Shown here: piece by piece, positions 26,365-34,643 of the stretch
Numbering within the stretch: position 1 is the stretch's first letter
How the letters are laid out: each line of letters opens with the position of its first letter
Assembly (NCBI RefSeq): GCF_030296935.1
Contig: NZ_AP028032.1
Span: 3,224,001 to 3,288,000 of the forward strand
Origin: Coprobacter fastidiosus
GTDB lineage: Bacteria > Bacteroidota > Bacteroidia > Bacteroidales > Coprobacteraceae
Direction of reading: 5' to 3'
DNA length: 64,000 nucleotides
Notes under the pieces: generated by a model
Seen by the model: the letters and a program-made list of their open reading frames with translations, nothing else
Told to the model about the DNA's origin: nothing
The model's database searches: none
Position numbers and translations under genes: made by a program

Positions 26365-27384
26365 ATGGGATTATTTTCTTTCACTCAAGAGATCGCGATA
26401 GACTTGGGTACGGCGAATACCATTATAATTCACAATGGAAAAATAGTGGTAGATGAACCTTCTATGGTTGCATTGGATAAACGTACCGATAAGTTGAAAG
26501 CAGTTGGAGAAACTGCTCGTCAGATGCATGGTAAGACTCATGAAAATATACGTACATTACGCCCTTTAAGAGACGGTGTGATAGCGGATTTCTATGCTGC
26601 CGAACAAATGATTCGGGGGATGGTGAAAATGGTGAATACGAAAAACCGTTGGTTTACTCCCTCTTTGCGTATGGTAGTTTGTATTCCTTCAGGAAGTACC
26701 GAAGTGGAAATTCGTGCTGTACGGGATTCTGCCGAACATGCCGGAGGCCGGGATGTCTATATGATTTATGAACCGATGGCCGCTGCTATCGGAATAGGTC
26801 TGGACGTTGAAGCTCCTGAGGGAAATATGATTGTGGATATAGGTGGCGGTACTACCGAAATCGCCGTAATTTCATTGGGTGGAATCGTATCGAATAAGTC
26901 TATCCGTATAGCCGGGGATGATCTTACGGCCGACATTCAGGAGTACATGGGGCGTCAGCACAATGTTAAAGTCGGAGAACGTACAGCAGAAATGATTAAA
27001 ATCAATGTGGGTTCGGCTCTTACCGAATTGGCTAATCCTCCGGAGGATTATATCGTACATGGTCCGAACCGGATGACGGCTCTTCCGATGGAAGTTCCCG
27101 TATCATATCAGGAAATATCGCATTGTATCGAGAAATCTATTTCAAAAATAGAAGCTGCCGTATTGAGTGCATTAGAACAAACCCCTCCTGAGTTATATGC
27201 AGATATTGTGCGCAACGGTATTTATTTGGCAGGCGGAGGAGCTTTGCTGAGAGGTCTGGACAAGCGTTTGACCGATAAGATCGGAATACCTTTCCATATA
27301 GCCGAAGATCCGTTGCATGCGGTTGCTAAAGGAACAGGGATTGCTTTGAAAAATATCGATAAGTTCTCATTCCTGATCCGGTAA
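26365..27384 (+). CDS. mreB: Rod shape-determining protein MreB
   Basis: 339 residues. This actin-like ATPase polymerises under the inner membrane and guides the elongation machinery. Phosphate 1 motif IDLGTANT is at residues 12-19, phosphate 2 DIGGGTTEIAV near 157 and the adenosine motif AGGGALLRGLD near 292. It begins the tightly packed shape operon mreB-mreC-mreD-mrdA-rodA, which implies a rod-like or at least laterally elongating cell. The gap to mreC is 102 bases and carries a two-tier hairpin. Confidence 0.97.
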   Translation: MGLFSFTQEIAIDLGTANTIIIHNGKIVVDEPSMVALDKRTDKLKAVGETARQMHGKTHENIRTLRPLRDGVIADFYAAEQMIRGMVKMVNTKNRWFTPSLRMVVCIPSGSTEVEIRAVRDSAEHAGGRDVYMIYEPMAAAIGIGLDVEAPEGNMIVDIGGGTTEIAVISLGGIVSNKSIRIAGDDLTADIQEYMGRQHNVKVGERTAEMIKINVGSALTELANPPEDYIVHGPNRMTALPMEVPVSYQEISHCIEKSISKIEAAVLSALEQTPPELYADIVRNGIYLAGGGALLRGLDKRLTDKIGIPFHIAEDPLHAVAKGTGIALKNIDKFSFLIR

Positions 27385-27405
27385 TACCGGGATTTTAGAT
27401 ATAAA

Positions 27406-27457
27406 CGAGTTACCGTTTGTCGGGAAGGGAAAATCCTTTCTAACAGTCGGTGACTCG
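27406..27457 (+). ncRNA. Two-tier hairpin in the mreB-mreC gap
   Basis: Outer stem CGAGTTACCG (27406-27415) / CGGTGACTCG (27448-27457) with one wobble; inner stem GAAGGGA (27424-27430) / TCCTTTC (27434-27440) closing an AAA loop. There is no T tract, so it is not a terminator. A small CCGG-TAATA-CCGG palindrome sits at the mreB stop (27378-27390). Possibly an mRNA processing or stabilising element that sets different amounts of MreB and MreC. Confidence 0.5.
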
Positions 27458-27486
27458 TAGTAGTAATAATTAGTCAGATTCGGCAC

Positions 27487-28335
27487 ATGCGCAAACTGAT
27501 CTCTTTTTTGATAAATCACAGTCCGATCTTTGTGTATGCTTTTTATCTTGTCATCTGTTTTGTTTTGCTGTTCAAATTCAATCCTTATCAGCAAAGTGTC
27601 TTTTTCAGTTCGGCAAATGAAATGGCAGGCCGTTTCTATATAATGACCAGTGGAATTACAGGATATTTCGGGTTACAGGAGATAAACCGGGATTTGCAAA
27701 AACAGAACGGCAATCTTGAGATGGAGCTCATTCGTTTGCGGGATGAAGTCAGTCGCTTGAGTGGAGATTCCCTGTTGGTTCGCACGTCTGCAGATTCATC
27801 TCTTTCCCGATATGATTTTCAAATTGCGCAGGTGATAAATAACAGTGTTTTTAAGACTCATAACTATATTACACTGAATAAGGGTAGAAAAGACGGAATT
27901 CATTCGGAGATGGGGGTAATTGATCAGAATGGAATTGTCGGTATTGTCAATGTCGTTTCAGATCATTATGCTGTTGCTATATCGTTATTGAATCCCAAAT
28001 TAAGGTTGAGTTGTAAAGTAAAGGGCAGTAATTATTTCGGCTCTTTAGTATGGGATGGAAAAGATCCTCGTTTTGCCGTGTTGGAGGAGTTGCCCCGACA
28101 TGTGAAGTTTGTCAAAGGCGATACTATCGTGACAAGCGGTTACTCCTCTGTTTTTCCGGAAGGACTGATGGTGGGTACGGTCGACGGTTTCTCAAAACAG
28201 CGGAATGATAATTTCTATGCTTTAACAGTGAAACTATCTACTGATTTTTTCCGACTGAATGATGTCCGGATTCTTGATGATAAAGGACAAAAAGAACGTC
28301 GGATTTTGGAAATGGAGGCTAAAAAAGATGAGTAA
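27487..28335 (+). CDS. mreC: Rod shape-determining protein MreC
   Basis: 282 residues. One N-terminal membrane helix (about residues 10-28, SPIFVYAFYLVICFVLLF), a coiled coil at about residues 65-90 (LQKQNGNLEMELIRLRDEVSRL) and the periplasmic beta domains to the end, including GRKDGIHSEMGVIDQNGIVGIV near residue 140. It links MreB filaments to the wall enzymes PBP2 and RodA. Its last eight bases overlap the mreD start. Confidence 0.94.
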   Translation: MRKLISFLINHSPIFVYAFYLVICFVLLFKFNPYQQSVFFSSANEMAGRFYIMTSGITGYFGLQEINRDLQKQNGNLEMELIRLRDEVSRLSGDSLLVRTSADSSLSRYDFQIAQVINNSVFKTHNYITLNKGRKDGIHSEMGVIDQNGIVGIVNVVSDHYAVAISLLNPKLRLSCKVKGSNYFGSLVWDGKDPRFAVLEELPRHVKFVKGDTIVTSGYSSVFPEGLMVGTVDGFSKQRNDNFYALTVKLSTDFFRLNDVRILDDKGQKERRILEMEAKKDE

Positions 28336-28837
28336 ATCGGCAATCGGTTATATATTTTCGTTTATTATACTGGTGCTGTTGCAAGTATCGGTCTTTAACC
28401 GTATTGCTTTGTTCGGATATGCCACCCCTTTTCTGTTTCTTTATTTCATCTTGAAATTACCTACAACGTTGTCTGCTAATTGGACAATGACTCTGTCGTT
28501 TTTGATGGGGCTTGTTATCGATATATTCAGTAATACACCCGGTATGTACGCTTTGGCATCTGTTTCCGTTGCTTTTGTAAGACGTACGTTTATCGCTTTG
28601 GTGTTACAGCGGGGTAATGAAGAAGTTTCATTAGTACCGTCGTTTCGTTCGTTCGGATCGGGATATTTCTCGATATATGCATTTTGTGTGATTTTTCTAT
28701 TTTGCATTTTAGTTTTTATTATAGAAGCTTTTTCATTTTTCACCCCTTTGATTCTCGTATTACGTATTTTGTCAAGTACTTTGCTTACGTTTATTTTGAT
28801 CTTGGCATTGGAAAGCTTAAATTGGAAAAAGAAGTGA
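28328..28837 (+). CDS. mreD: Rod shape-determining protein MreD
   Basis: 169 residues from ATG at 28328, inside the end of mreC. Five hydrophobic segments (for example IFSFIILVLLQVSVF near residue 9 and YAFCVIFLFCILVFIIEAF near 118) as expected for this integral membrane partner of MreC. A longer frame starting at 28259 would lie inside mreC and is rejected. The stop overlaps the GTG start of mrdA (GTGA), giving translational coupling. Confidence 0.9.
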   Translation: MSKSAIGYIFSFIILVLLQVSVFNRIALFGYATPFLFLYFILKLPTTLSANWTMTLSFLMGLVIDIFSNTPGMYALASVSVAFVRRTFIALVLQRGNEEVSLVPSFRSFGSGYFSIYAFCVIFLFCILVFIIEAFSFFTPLILVLRILSSTLLTFILILALESLNWKKK

Positions 28838-30696
28838 ACGTCGATTACAATTTAGGAAACCGCAAGTGGGTAATCATCGGTATCATGACTGTTGTGGTCT
28901 TGATCTATCTGGTACGTCTTTTTACATTACAGGTATTGGATAATGATTATAAACGGTTTGCCGATAGTAATGCGTTTCTTAAAAAGATACAATACCCTTC
29001 ACGGGGACTGATTTATGACCGGAACGGTAAATTATTGGTCTATAACCAACCGGCATACGATGTTATGATGATTGTTCGGGAGATTCAGGAATTTGACACG
29101 TTGGATTTTTGCCGGACACTGGGTATTACTCGCGAACAGTTCGACCGTCGTTGGGCTATGGTAAAAGATCGCAGGTTAAATCCCGGATATTCGGCCTATA
29201 CCCCTCAAACATTTATTTCCCAATTATCTGCACAAGATTATGGACGTTTGCAAGAAAAGCTTTATAAATTTCCCGGATTCTTTATTCAGAATCGGGTACT
29301 CAGACAATATGCCGTAAATAGTGCAGCCAATGTATTGGGAAATATCCGGGAGGTCTCTCCTCGTGATCTTGAAAAAGATGATTATTACATACGAGGAGAT
29401 TATACCGGAGATCTTGGAGTAGAAAAATCTTATGAGAAGTATTTGAGAGGAGAAAAAGGCATAGAGATATTGCTTCGGGATGCACATGGACGAATAAAAG
29501 GGAAATATGAAGACGGGATATATGATATAGCCCCTAAATCGGGGAAAAATCTGAAACTTTCTATTGATGCGGACTTGCAGCAATATGGTGAATATTTGAT
29601 GCAGAACAAAATCGGAGCTATCGTTGCGATAGAACCTTCGACCGGAGAGATATTGGCTTTGGTATCGAGCCCCACATACGACCCATCTGCATTAATCGGA
29701 CGTGAGCGGGGGAAAAATTATTTGAAATTGAATAAGAACCCTTATAAACCGTTATATGACCGGGCATTTATGGCGGCATATCCTCCCGGTTCTACCTTCA
29801 AGCCGACGCAAGGGCTTATATTTCTACAAGAGAAAGTGATAACTCCTCATACAATGTATCCTTGCTATCATGGCTTTGTTGCAGGACGACTGAAGGTAGG
29901 ATGCCATGCTCATGGATCTCCGTTAGGGTTGCTTCCGGCGTTACAGACCTCTTGTAATGCTTATTTTTGTTACGGGCTTCGGTCCATGCTCGACAGTCGT
30001 TCGAGATATAAAAATACAGCCGAAGCTTTTGATATATGGAAAGATTATCTTGTTTCGATGGGATATGGCTATCGGTTAGGAATAGATTTGCCGGGAGAAA
30101 GTCGGGGATTTATTCCGAATAGCAAGTTTTATAATAAAATATATGGTGAGAATCGCTGGCGGGCGCTGACTGTAATTTCTATCGGCATAGGTCAGGGCGA
30201 AGTTTTGGCTACACCGTTGCAAATCGCAAATTTGGCGGCTACGATTGCAAATCGGGGATATTTTTATACACCTCATGTCGTAAAAGAAATACAAGATACG
30301 GTTTTAAATGAAGAGTTCAGGCAGCGTCGATATACACATATAGATAGTGAATATTATAATTATATAGTAGAAGGAATGCGAATGGCTGTTACGGGAGGAA
30401 CTTGTCGGGTTGGAGCTATTCCGGGAATAGATGTTTGCGGAAAGACGGGTACGGCGCAAAACCCTCATGGAAAGGATCATTCTGCGTTTATGGGATTTGC
30501 CCCGATGGACAATCCTAAGATCGCAATAGCCGTCTATGTAGAGAATGCAGGATTTGGAGCTACTTTCGGAGTCCCGATAGGAAGCCTGATGATCGAAAAG
30601 TATCTGAATGGTTTTATAGCTCCTGAGAGAGCTTATTTAGAAGAAAGAATGGTAACATCAAATACAATGATATACAGTGGCATTAAGGGAAATTAG
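28834..30696 (+). CDS. mrdA: Penicillin-binding protein 2 (elongation transpeptidase)
   Basis: 620 residues from GTG at 28834, chosen because it overlaps the mreD stop and precedes the single membrane helix (about residues 10-30, WVIIGIMTVVVLIYLVRLF). The long upstream open frame lies within mreD. Class B PBP dimerisation region at about residues 40-190, then the transpeptidase with STFK (SxxK serine, in PPGSTFKPTQG), SCN (in TSCNAYFCYG) and KTGTAQ. It crosslinks peptidoglycan during elongation with RodA, whose gene overlaps it by 20 bases. Confidence 0.95.
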   Translation: MNVDYNLGNRKWVIIGIMTVVVLIYLVRLFTLQVLDNDYKRFADSNAFLKKIQYPSRGLIYDRNGKLLVYNQPAYDVMMIVREIQEFDTLDFCRTLGITREQFDRRWAMVKDRRLNPGYSAYTPQTFISQLSAQDYGRLQEKLYKFPGFFIQNRVLRQYAVNSAANVLGNIREVSPRDLEKDDYYIRGDYTGDLGVEKSYEKYLRGEKGIEILLRDAHGRIKGKYEDGIYDIAPKSGKNLKLSIDADLQQYGEYLMQNKIGAIVAIEPSTGEILALVSSPTYDPSALIGRERGKNYLKLNKNPYKPLYDRAFMAAYPPGSTFKPTQGLIFLQEKVITPHTMYPCYHGFVAGRLKVGCHAHGSPLGLLPALQTSCNAYFCYGLRSMLDSRSRYKNTAEAFDIWKDYLVSMGYGYRLGIDLPGESRGFIPNSKFYNKIYGENRWRALTVISIGIGQGEVLATPLQIANLAATIANRGYFYTPHVVKEIQDTVLNEEFRQRRYTHIDSEYYNYIVEGMRMAVTGGTCRVGAIPGIDVCGKTGTAQNPHGKDHSAFMGFAPMDNPKIAIAVYVENAGFGATFGVPIGSLMIEKYLNGFIAPERAYLEERMVTSNTMIYSGIKGN

Positions 30697-32128
30697 TATA
30701 TGGAAGTCTATTGATTGGTACACGATCGGATTATATACGGTGCTTGTATTTATCGGATGGGTGAGTATCTATGCCGCAAGCTATAATTTCGATGATGCCA
30801 GTATATTCGATTTTTCGGAACGTTCCGGGAAACAATTATTGTGGATCGGGCTTTCGTTCGGTATAGCGTTCGTATTGCTGATGCTTGACAGCCGCATGTA
30901 TGAAGCTTTGGCCTATCCTATTTACATCGGTTTTATGATACTTCTGGTAGCGACTATTTTTTTAGCACCGGAGATTAAAGGTTCTCGGTCATGGCTGGTA
31001 TTAGGACCGGTAAATATTCAGCCGGCCGAATTTGCAAAATTCGGGACTGCATTGGCGTTAGCACGTCTGATCAGTTCATATAATTTCGTGCTGACCGTGC
31101 CGTCTAATTTTTTTAAAGCCTGCCTTTTGATTTTGTTACCTATGGCATTGATCATGATGCAGAAAGAGACCGGATCGGCTTTGGTATATGCCTCATTGAT
31201 ATTTATGCTTTATCGTGAAGGCATGACCGGACTGATTCTTTTTGCCGGGTTATGTTCGATCGTTTATTTTGTGGTAGGAGTGAAATATAGCGATATGTTG
31301 TGGGGAAGTACCCCTGTGGGTGAGGTGCTTGTGCTGGCATTGATCGTTTTGGTCATAATCGGTATGATCGCTTATTTTTATAAAGACTCTGTCGTGGTAC
31401 GGAATCTTCTTTTGCTGTCGGCATCGGTTTCCGTAATTTGTTATCTGCTGTCTGTTTTAGGAATATCTTTTAATTGGGTATATGTTATCTTATCATTGAT
31501 TTTTCTATCCTCTTTGTATATTGTTTTTTTATATCTGCAAAGTCGCAATACGAAACTTCTTCTTACACTTTGTTTTGCCATAGCATCGGTAGTTTTTCTG
31601 TTTTCGGTGAATTATGTGTTTACCGATATTATGGAGCCTCATCAGCAGACTCGTATTAAGGTCGCTTTGGGAATGGAAGATGATCCCAGAGGAGCGGGAT
31701 ATAATGTAAATCAATCGAAGATTGCAATCGGATCGGGAGGTTTATGGGGAAAAGGTTTTTTGAATGGAACGCAAACAAAACTAAAGTATGTACCCGAACA
31801 GGATACCGACTTCATATTTTGTACGATCGGAGAAGAAGAAGGCTTTTGGGGAGCTTCTTTGGTCGTGATATTATTCTTTGCCCTGATTATACGTATTATT
31901 CAGATAGCCGAGCGTCAGCGTTCTGTGTTTGGTCGGGTATATGGCTATTGTGTAGCCAGTATATTGTTTTTTCATTTAGCCATTAATGTGGGAATGGTGA
32001 TCGGGTTATGTCCGGTGATTGGTATACCTTTACCGTTTTTCAGTTATGGCGGATCATCTCTTTGGGGATTTACTATTTTGCTTTTCACACTGCTTCGTAT
32101 CGATGCTGGTCGGTTGGAAAATTACTAA
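30677..32128 (+). CDS. rodA: Rod shape-determining protein RodA (SEDS glycosyltransferase)
   Basis: 483 residues from GTG at 30677, 20 bases inside mrdA; no in-frame ATG exists near the conserved WKSIDWYTIGLY start. The SEDS polymerase makes glycan strands with PBP2. About ten membrane segments; SEDS motifs include GSRSWLVLGPVNIQPAEFAKFG near residue 105, GLWGKGFLNGTQTKLKYVPE near 355 and the C-terminal GIPLPFFSYGGSS near 450. It is about 100 residues longer than E. coli RodA because of extra hydrophobic segments at about residues 210-310, a feature I associate with Bacteroidetes RodA. Confidence 0.94.
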   Translation: MALREISIWKSIDWYTIGLYTVLVFIGWVSIYAASYNFDDASIFDFSERSGKQLLWIGLSFGIAFVLLMLDSRMYEALAYPIYIGFMILLVATIFLAPEIKGSRSWLVLGPVNIQPAEFAKFGTALALARLISSYNFVLTVPSNFFKACLLILLPMALIMMQKETGSALVYASLIFMLYREGMTGLILFAGLCSIVYFVVGVKYSDMLWGSTPVGEVLVLALIVLVIIGMIAYFYKDSVVVRNLLLLSASVSVICYLLSVLGISFNWVYVILSLIFLSSLYIVFLYLQSRNTKLLLTLCFAIASVVFLFSVNYVFTDIMEPHQQTRIKVALGMEDDPRGAGYNVNQSKIAIGSGGLWGKGFLNGTQTKLKYVPEQDTDFIFCTIGEEEGFWGASLVVILFFALIIRIIQIAERQRSVFGRVYGYCVASILFFHLAINVGMVIGLCPVIGIPLPFFSYGGSSLWGFTILLFTLLRIDAGRLENY

Positions 32129-32173
32129 TGATCCCCGTGAAAATAATATCTCGATACGGTTTTATATATCGGT

Positions 32174-32860
32174 ATGGAAATAGCTTATTTTAATTGGAGC
32201 AGCGGTAAAGATTCATCATTGGCTTTATATCGAGCTATATGTTCAGATAAATTTGTTGTTGAAGCTTTGTTTTCTGTTTTGAAATCAGACAGTGAAGAAA
32301 TTGCGATGCATGGAGTGTCGATAGAATTATTGAAAAAACAAGCAGAATCTATCGGCATTCCGTTGGTATCATTTGATTTTGATCCGAAATGGACGGTAGA
32401 AGAGTATGAATCGGCTATGAGCGGACAGATAAACCGGTTTAAAGAACAAAATATCACGACAGCCTTATTCGGGGATTTGCGTTTAGAACAATTACGTAAA
32501 AGTAGAGAACAAAAGTGTAATAAAGCAGGGATACAAGCTGAGTTCCCATTGTGGAATACTCCTGCAAAAGAGCTTATGTCTGAATTTATTCGGCTTGGTT
32601 TTAAAGCTATTATAATTTGTGTGGATAAAGCGGTTTTATCGGAAGAATTTGTAGGGAAAATAATTGATGAAGAGTTTCTTAAAGAATTCCCGCCAGATGT
32701 AGATATATGTGGAGAAAATGGAGAGTACCATACATTTGTTTTTGATGGACCTATTTTTAAATATCCTATTGAGTTTAAAGTAGGAAATAAGTATTGTAAA
32801 CAATATAGAGATCCTGAGACAAAAGATATTTACGAATATTGTTATCTTGCGTTAGAATAA
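32174..32860 (+). CDS. Dph6-related ATP pyrophosphatase (adenine nucleotide alpha-hydrolase)
   Basis: 228 residues. The N-type ATP pyrophosphatase PP-loop is SSGKDS at residues 9-14, where most members have SGGKDS. The C-terminal ICGENGEYHTFVFDGP matches the diphthine-ammonia ligase (Dph6/MJ0570) family. Bacteria lack diphthamide, so the substrate is unknown; an amidation reaction is likely. It starts 45 bases after rodA and may be read from the shape operon. Confidence 0.85.
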   Translation: MEIAYFNWSSGKDSSLALYRAICSDKFVVEALFSVLKSDSEEIAMHGVSIELLKKQAESIGIPLVSFDFDPKWTVEEYESAMSGQINRFKEQNITTALFGDLRLEQLRKSREQKCNKAGIQAEFPLWNTPAKELMSEFIRLGFKAIIICVDKAVLSEEFVGKIIDEEFLKEFPPDVDICGENGEYHTFVFDGPIFKYPIEFKVGNKYCKQYRDPETKDIYEYCYLALE

Positions 32861-32940
32861 ATGTGGTACTGTTGGATTGATTAGAGAATTTCTTGTTTTA
32901 GAACTTTATTGTTATAAGATAGACTCATTAGAAGTTTGTA

Positions 32941-32983
32941 AAAAAAGTAATTCCGGAAATTTTTTCCGGAATTACTTTTTTTT
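32941..32983. terminator. Bidirectional terminator between the Dph6-like gene and the DUF4301 gene
   Basis: Perfect stem AAAAAAGTAATTCCGGAAA (32941-32959) with its complement ending at 32981 and a 3-base loop. T runs follow on both strands, suiting the two convergent genes. Confidence 0.92.
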
Positions 32984-32995
32984 ACAGCTTGTTAT

Positions 32996-34516
32996 TTATT
33001 GATGTTGCTCTCTTAGCAAATCGTTGACTGTTTTTACAGGGTTGAATGTGGAAATCGGTACTTCAACGAATACGGTGTTCCAATCGGACATAGCGCCATT
33101 CCATAATCCCGGTAATTCAAGGGCTTTCAATTCTTTTCCGTTTTTAGATTTCAGAGAAATGAATCCTGTATTTTTATCGACGAAGTCAGGAAGGTTATAT
33201 TTTTCTCCTTTTCTGTTTTTAACGGCACAAACCAAATCTACCGGATTAAAGTGGGTCGATGCCTCGAACATGGCTTTCGATTCGGGATTTTTAAGATCGA
33301 TCTGGGAGCTTTCGAGGATTTGAAGAGAATAAGATCCGTCTTGATTATAAGCGAGGAACGGACCTCCTCCGGGTTCTCCGACATTTTTGACCATACCGCA
33401 GACGCGAATGGGACGTCTTAACTTCTTCAATAGATAAACAACCAGATCGCTGTCTTCAAAAATTTTTGTTTCCGGATTGCGGATGAAGAGTTTTTGTTGT
33501 ACAAATGTGATAATTTCCCGTACGTTATCCATTGTATATTTCCCGCTTTCGAGTAGTTCGACATATTTATCTATTTGTTGTTGTAAAGAGATCAATACCC
33601 CTCCGATTATTTTTTTGAACAAGACAGTCGAATCCTTGATTTTATCAGGCACGACGTTGTCGATATTTTTGATAAAGATTACATCAGCATCGATATCGTT
33701 CAGGTTCTCGATCAGAGCGCCATGTCCACCTGGACGAAATACCAATTTGCCATTGTCTCTAAAAGGCTCATTCTGCATATCAGCGGCGATTGTGTCTGTC
33801 GACGGTTTTTGTTCTGAGAAACTAACCGAATATTTTACGTTGAATTTTTTTTCGTAATCGGATTGTTTCTCAGAAACTAACTGTTTGAAATAGGGTAAAT
33901 GCTCTTTTGATACGGTAAAATGCACATTGACATTCCCTGCTGCATTGCGTGCATACAAAGCTCCTTCGGCAAGATGTTCTTCCATGGCTGTACGGTTAAT
34001 ATCTCCGTAATTGTGAAATTTCAACATTCCTTTGGGCAGTGCTCCGTAATTCAGCCCTTTTTCTAATAACAGATTTGCGATTATCAGCTTATATTTTTGT
34101 TCTGCAATCAGAGTCGGGATATCTTGCCCCTCATTTTTAATGCAGATGGCATTCAAATCATTATAGAAAGCGAAGTGGGTAATATTGTTGAAAAATTTTT
34201 TTTCGAAATCGGTGGTCGGTACGGCATAGTCGGCATCTAAAAATTCGAACAAATTTTTAAACATCCGGCTTGCAGCACCCGAAGCCGGAACAAATTTGAC
34301 GATAACCGGATTTCCCGACAAGTATTTTTCCCATATTTCGAGATAATGCTCACTCTCTTTTTCATTTAAAGACAAGATGCCGTTGCCGATAGAGGCAGGC
34401 GATTTCAACTTCAGAAACGGAAATCCTGTTTTAAAACAAGACAATTGTTCTTCTATTTGGGATTCACTAATGCCTTTCTGCATCAATAAATCACGATCCT
34501 CTTGTGTAAATGTCAT
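32996..34516 (-). CDS. DUF4301 domain protein
   Basis: 506 residues covering the whole DUF4301 family, which is almost confined to Bacteroidetes. Visible conserved stretches are VKFVPASGAASRMFKNLFEFL near residue 75, FRPGGHGALIENLNDIDADVIFIKNIDNV near residue 265 and CGMVKNVGEPGGGPFLA near residue 375. The second and third resemble nucleotidyltransferase or sugar-nucleotide loops, but no activity is known. No signal peptide. Monocistronic and convergent with the Dph6-like gene. Confidence 0.85.
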   Translation of the reverse strand: MTFTQEDRDLLMQKGISESQIEEQLSCFKTGFPFLKLKSPASIGNGILSLNEKESEHYLEIWEKYLSGNPVIVKFVPASGAASRMFKNLFEFLDADYAVPTTDFEKKFFNNITHFAFYNDLNAICIKNEGQDIPTLIAEQKYKLIIANLLLEKGLNYGALPKGMLKFHNYGDINRTAMEEHLAEGALYARNAAGNVNVHFTVSKEHLPYFKQLVSEKQSDYEKKFNVKYSVSFSEQKPSTDTIAADMQNEPFRDNGKLVFRPGGHGALIENLNDIDADVIFIKNIDNVVPDKIKDSTVLFKKIIGGVLISLQQQIDKYVELLESGKYTMDNVREIITFVQQKLFIRNPETKIFEDSDLVVYLLKKLRRPIRVCGMVKNVGEPGGGPFLAYNQDGSYSLQILESSQIDLKNPESKAMFEASTHFNPVDLVCAVKNRKGEKYNLPDFVDKNTGFISLKSKNGKELKALELPGLWNGAMSDWNTVFVEVPISTFNPVKTVNDLLREQHQ

Positions 34517-34643
34517 AGTATATTATTTAGTTAATGATATGTTGCAAAACCACTCAAATTTACAAAAACCTTATTAAATTCGTGAATAGTAAGTTCAAAA
34601 AATATATATTTGAATTGTTTTTAGATAATAAATAATATGAATT

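Noticed and set aside
28684-28833. 50-codon extension of the PBP2 frame
   Set aside because: It lies inside mreD; the GTG at 28834 overlaps the mreD stop in the usual coupled form and immediately precedes the conserved start.
33477-33857. 126-codon plus-strand frame
   Set aside because: Antisense shadow of the DUF4301 gene.
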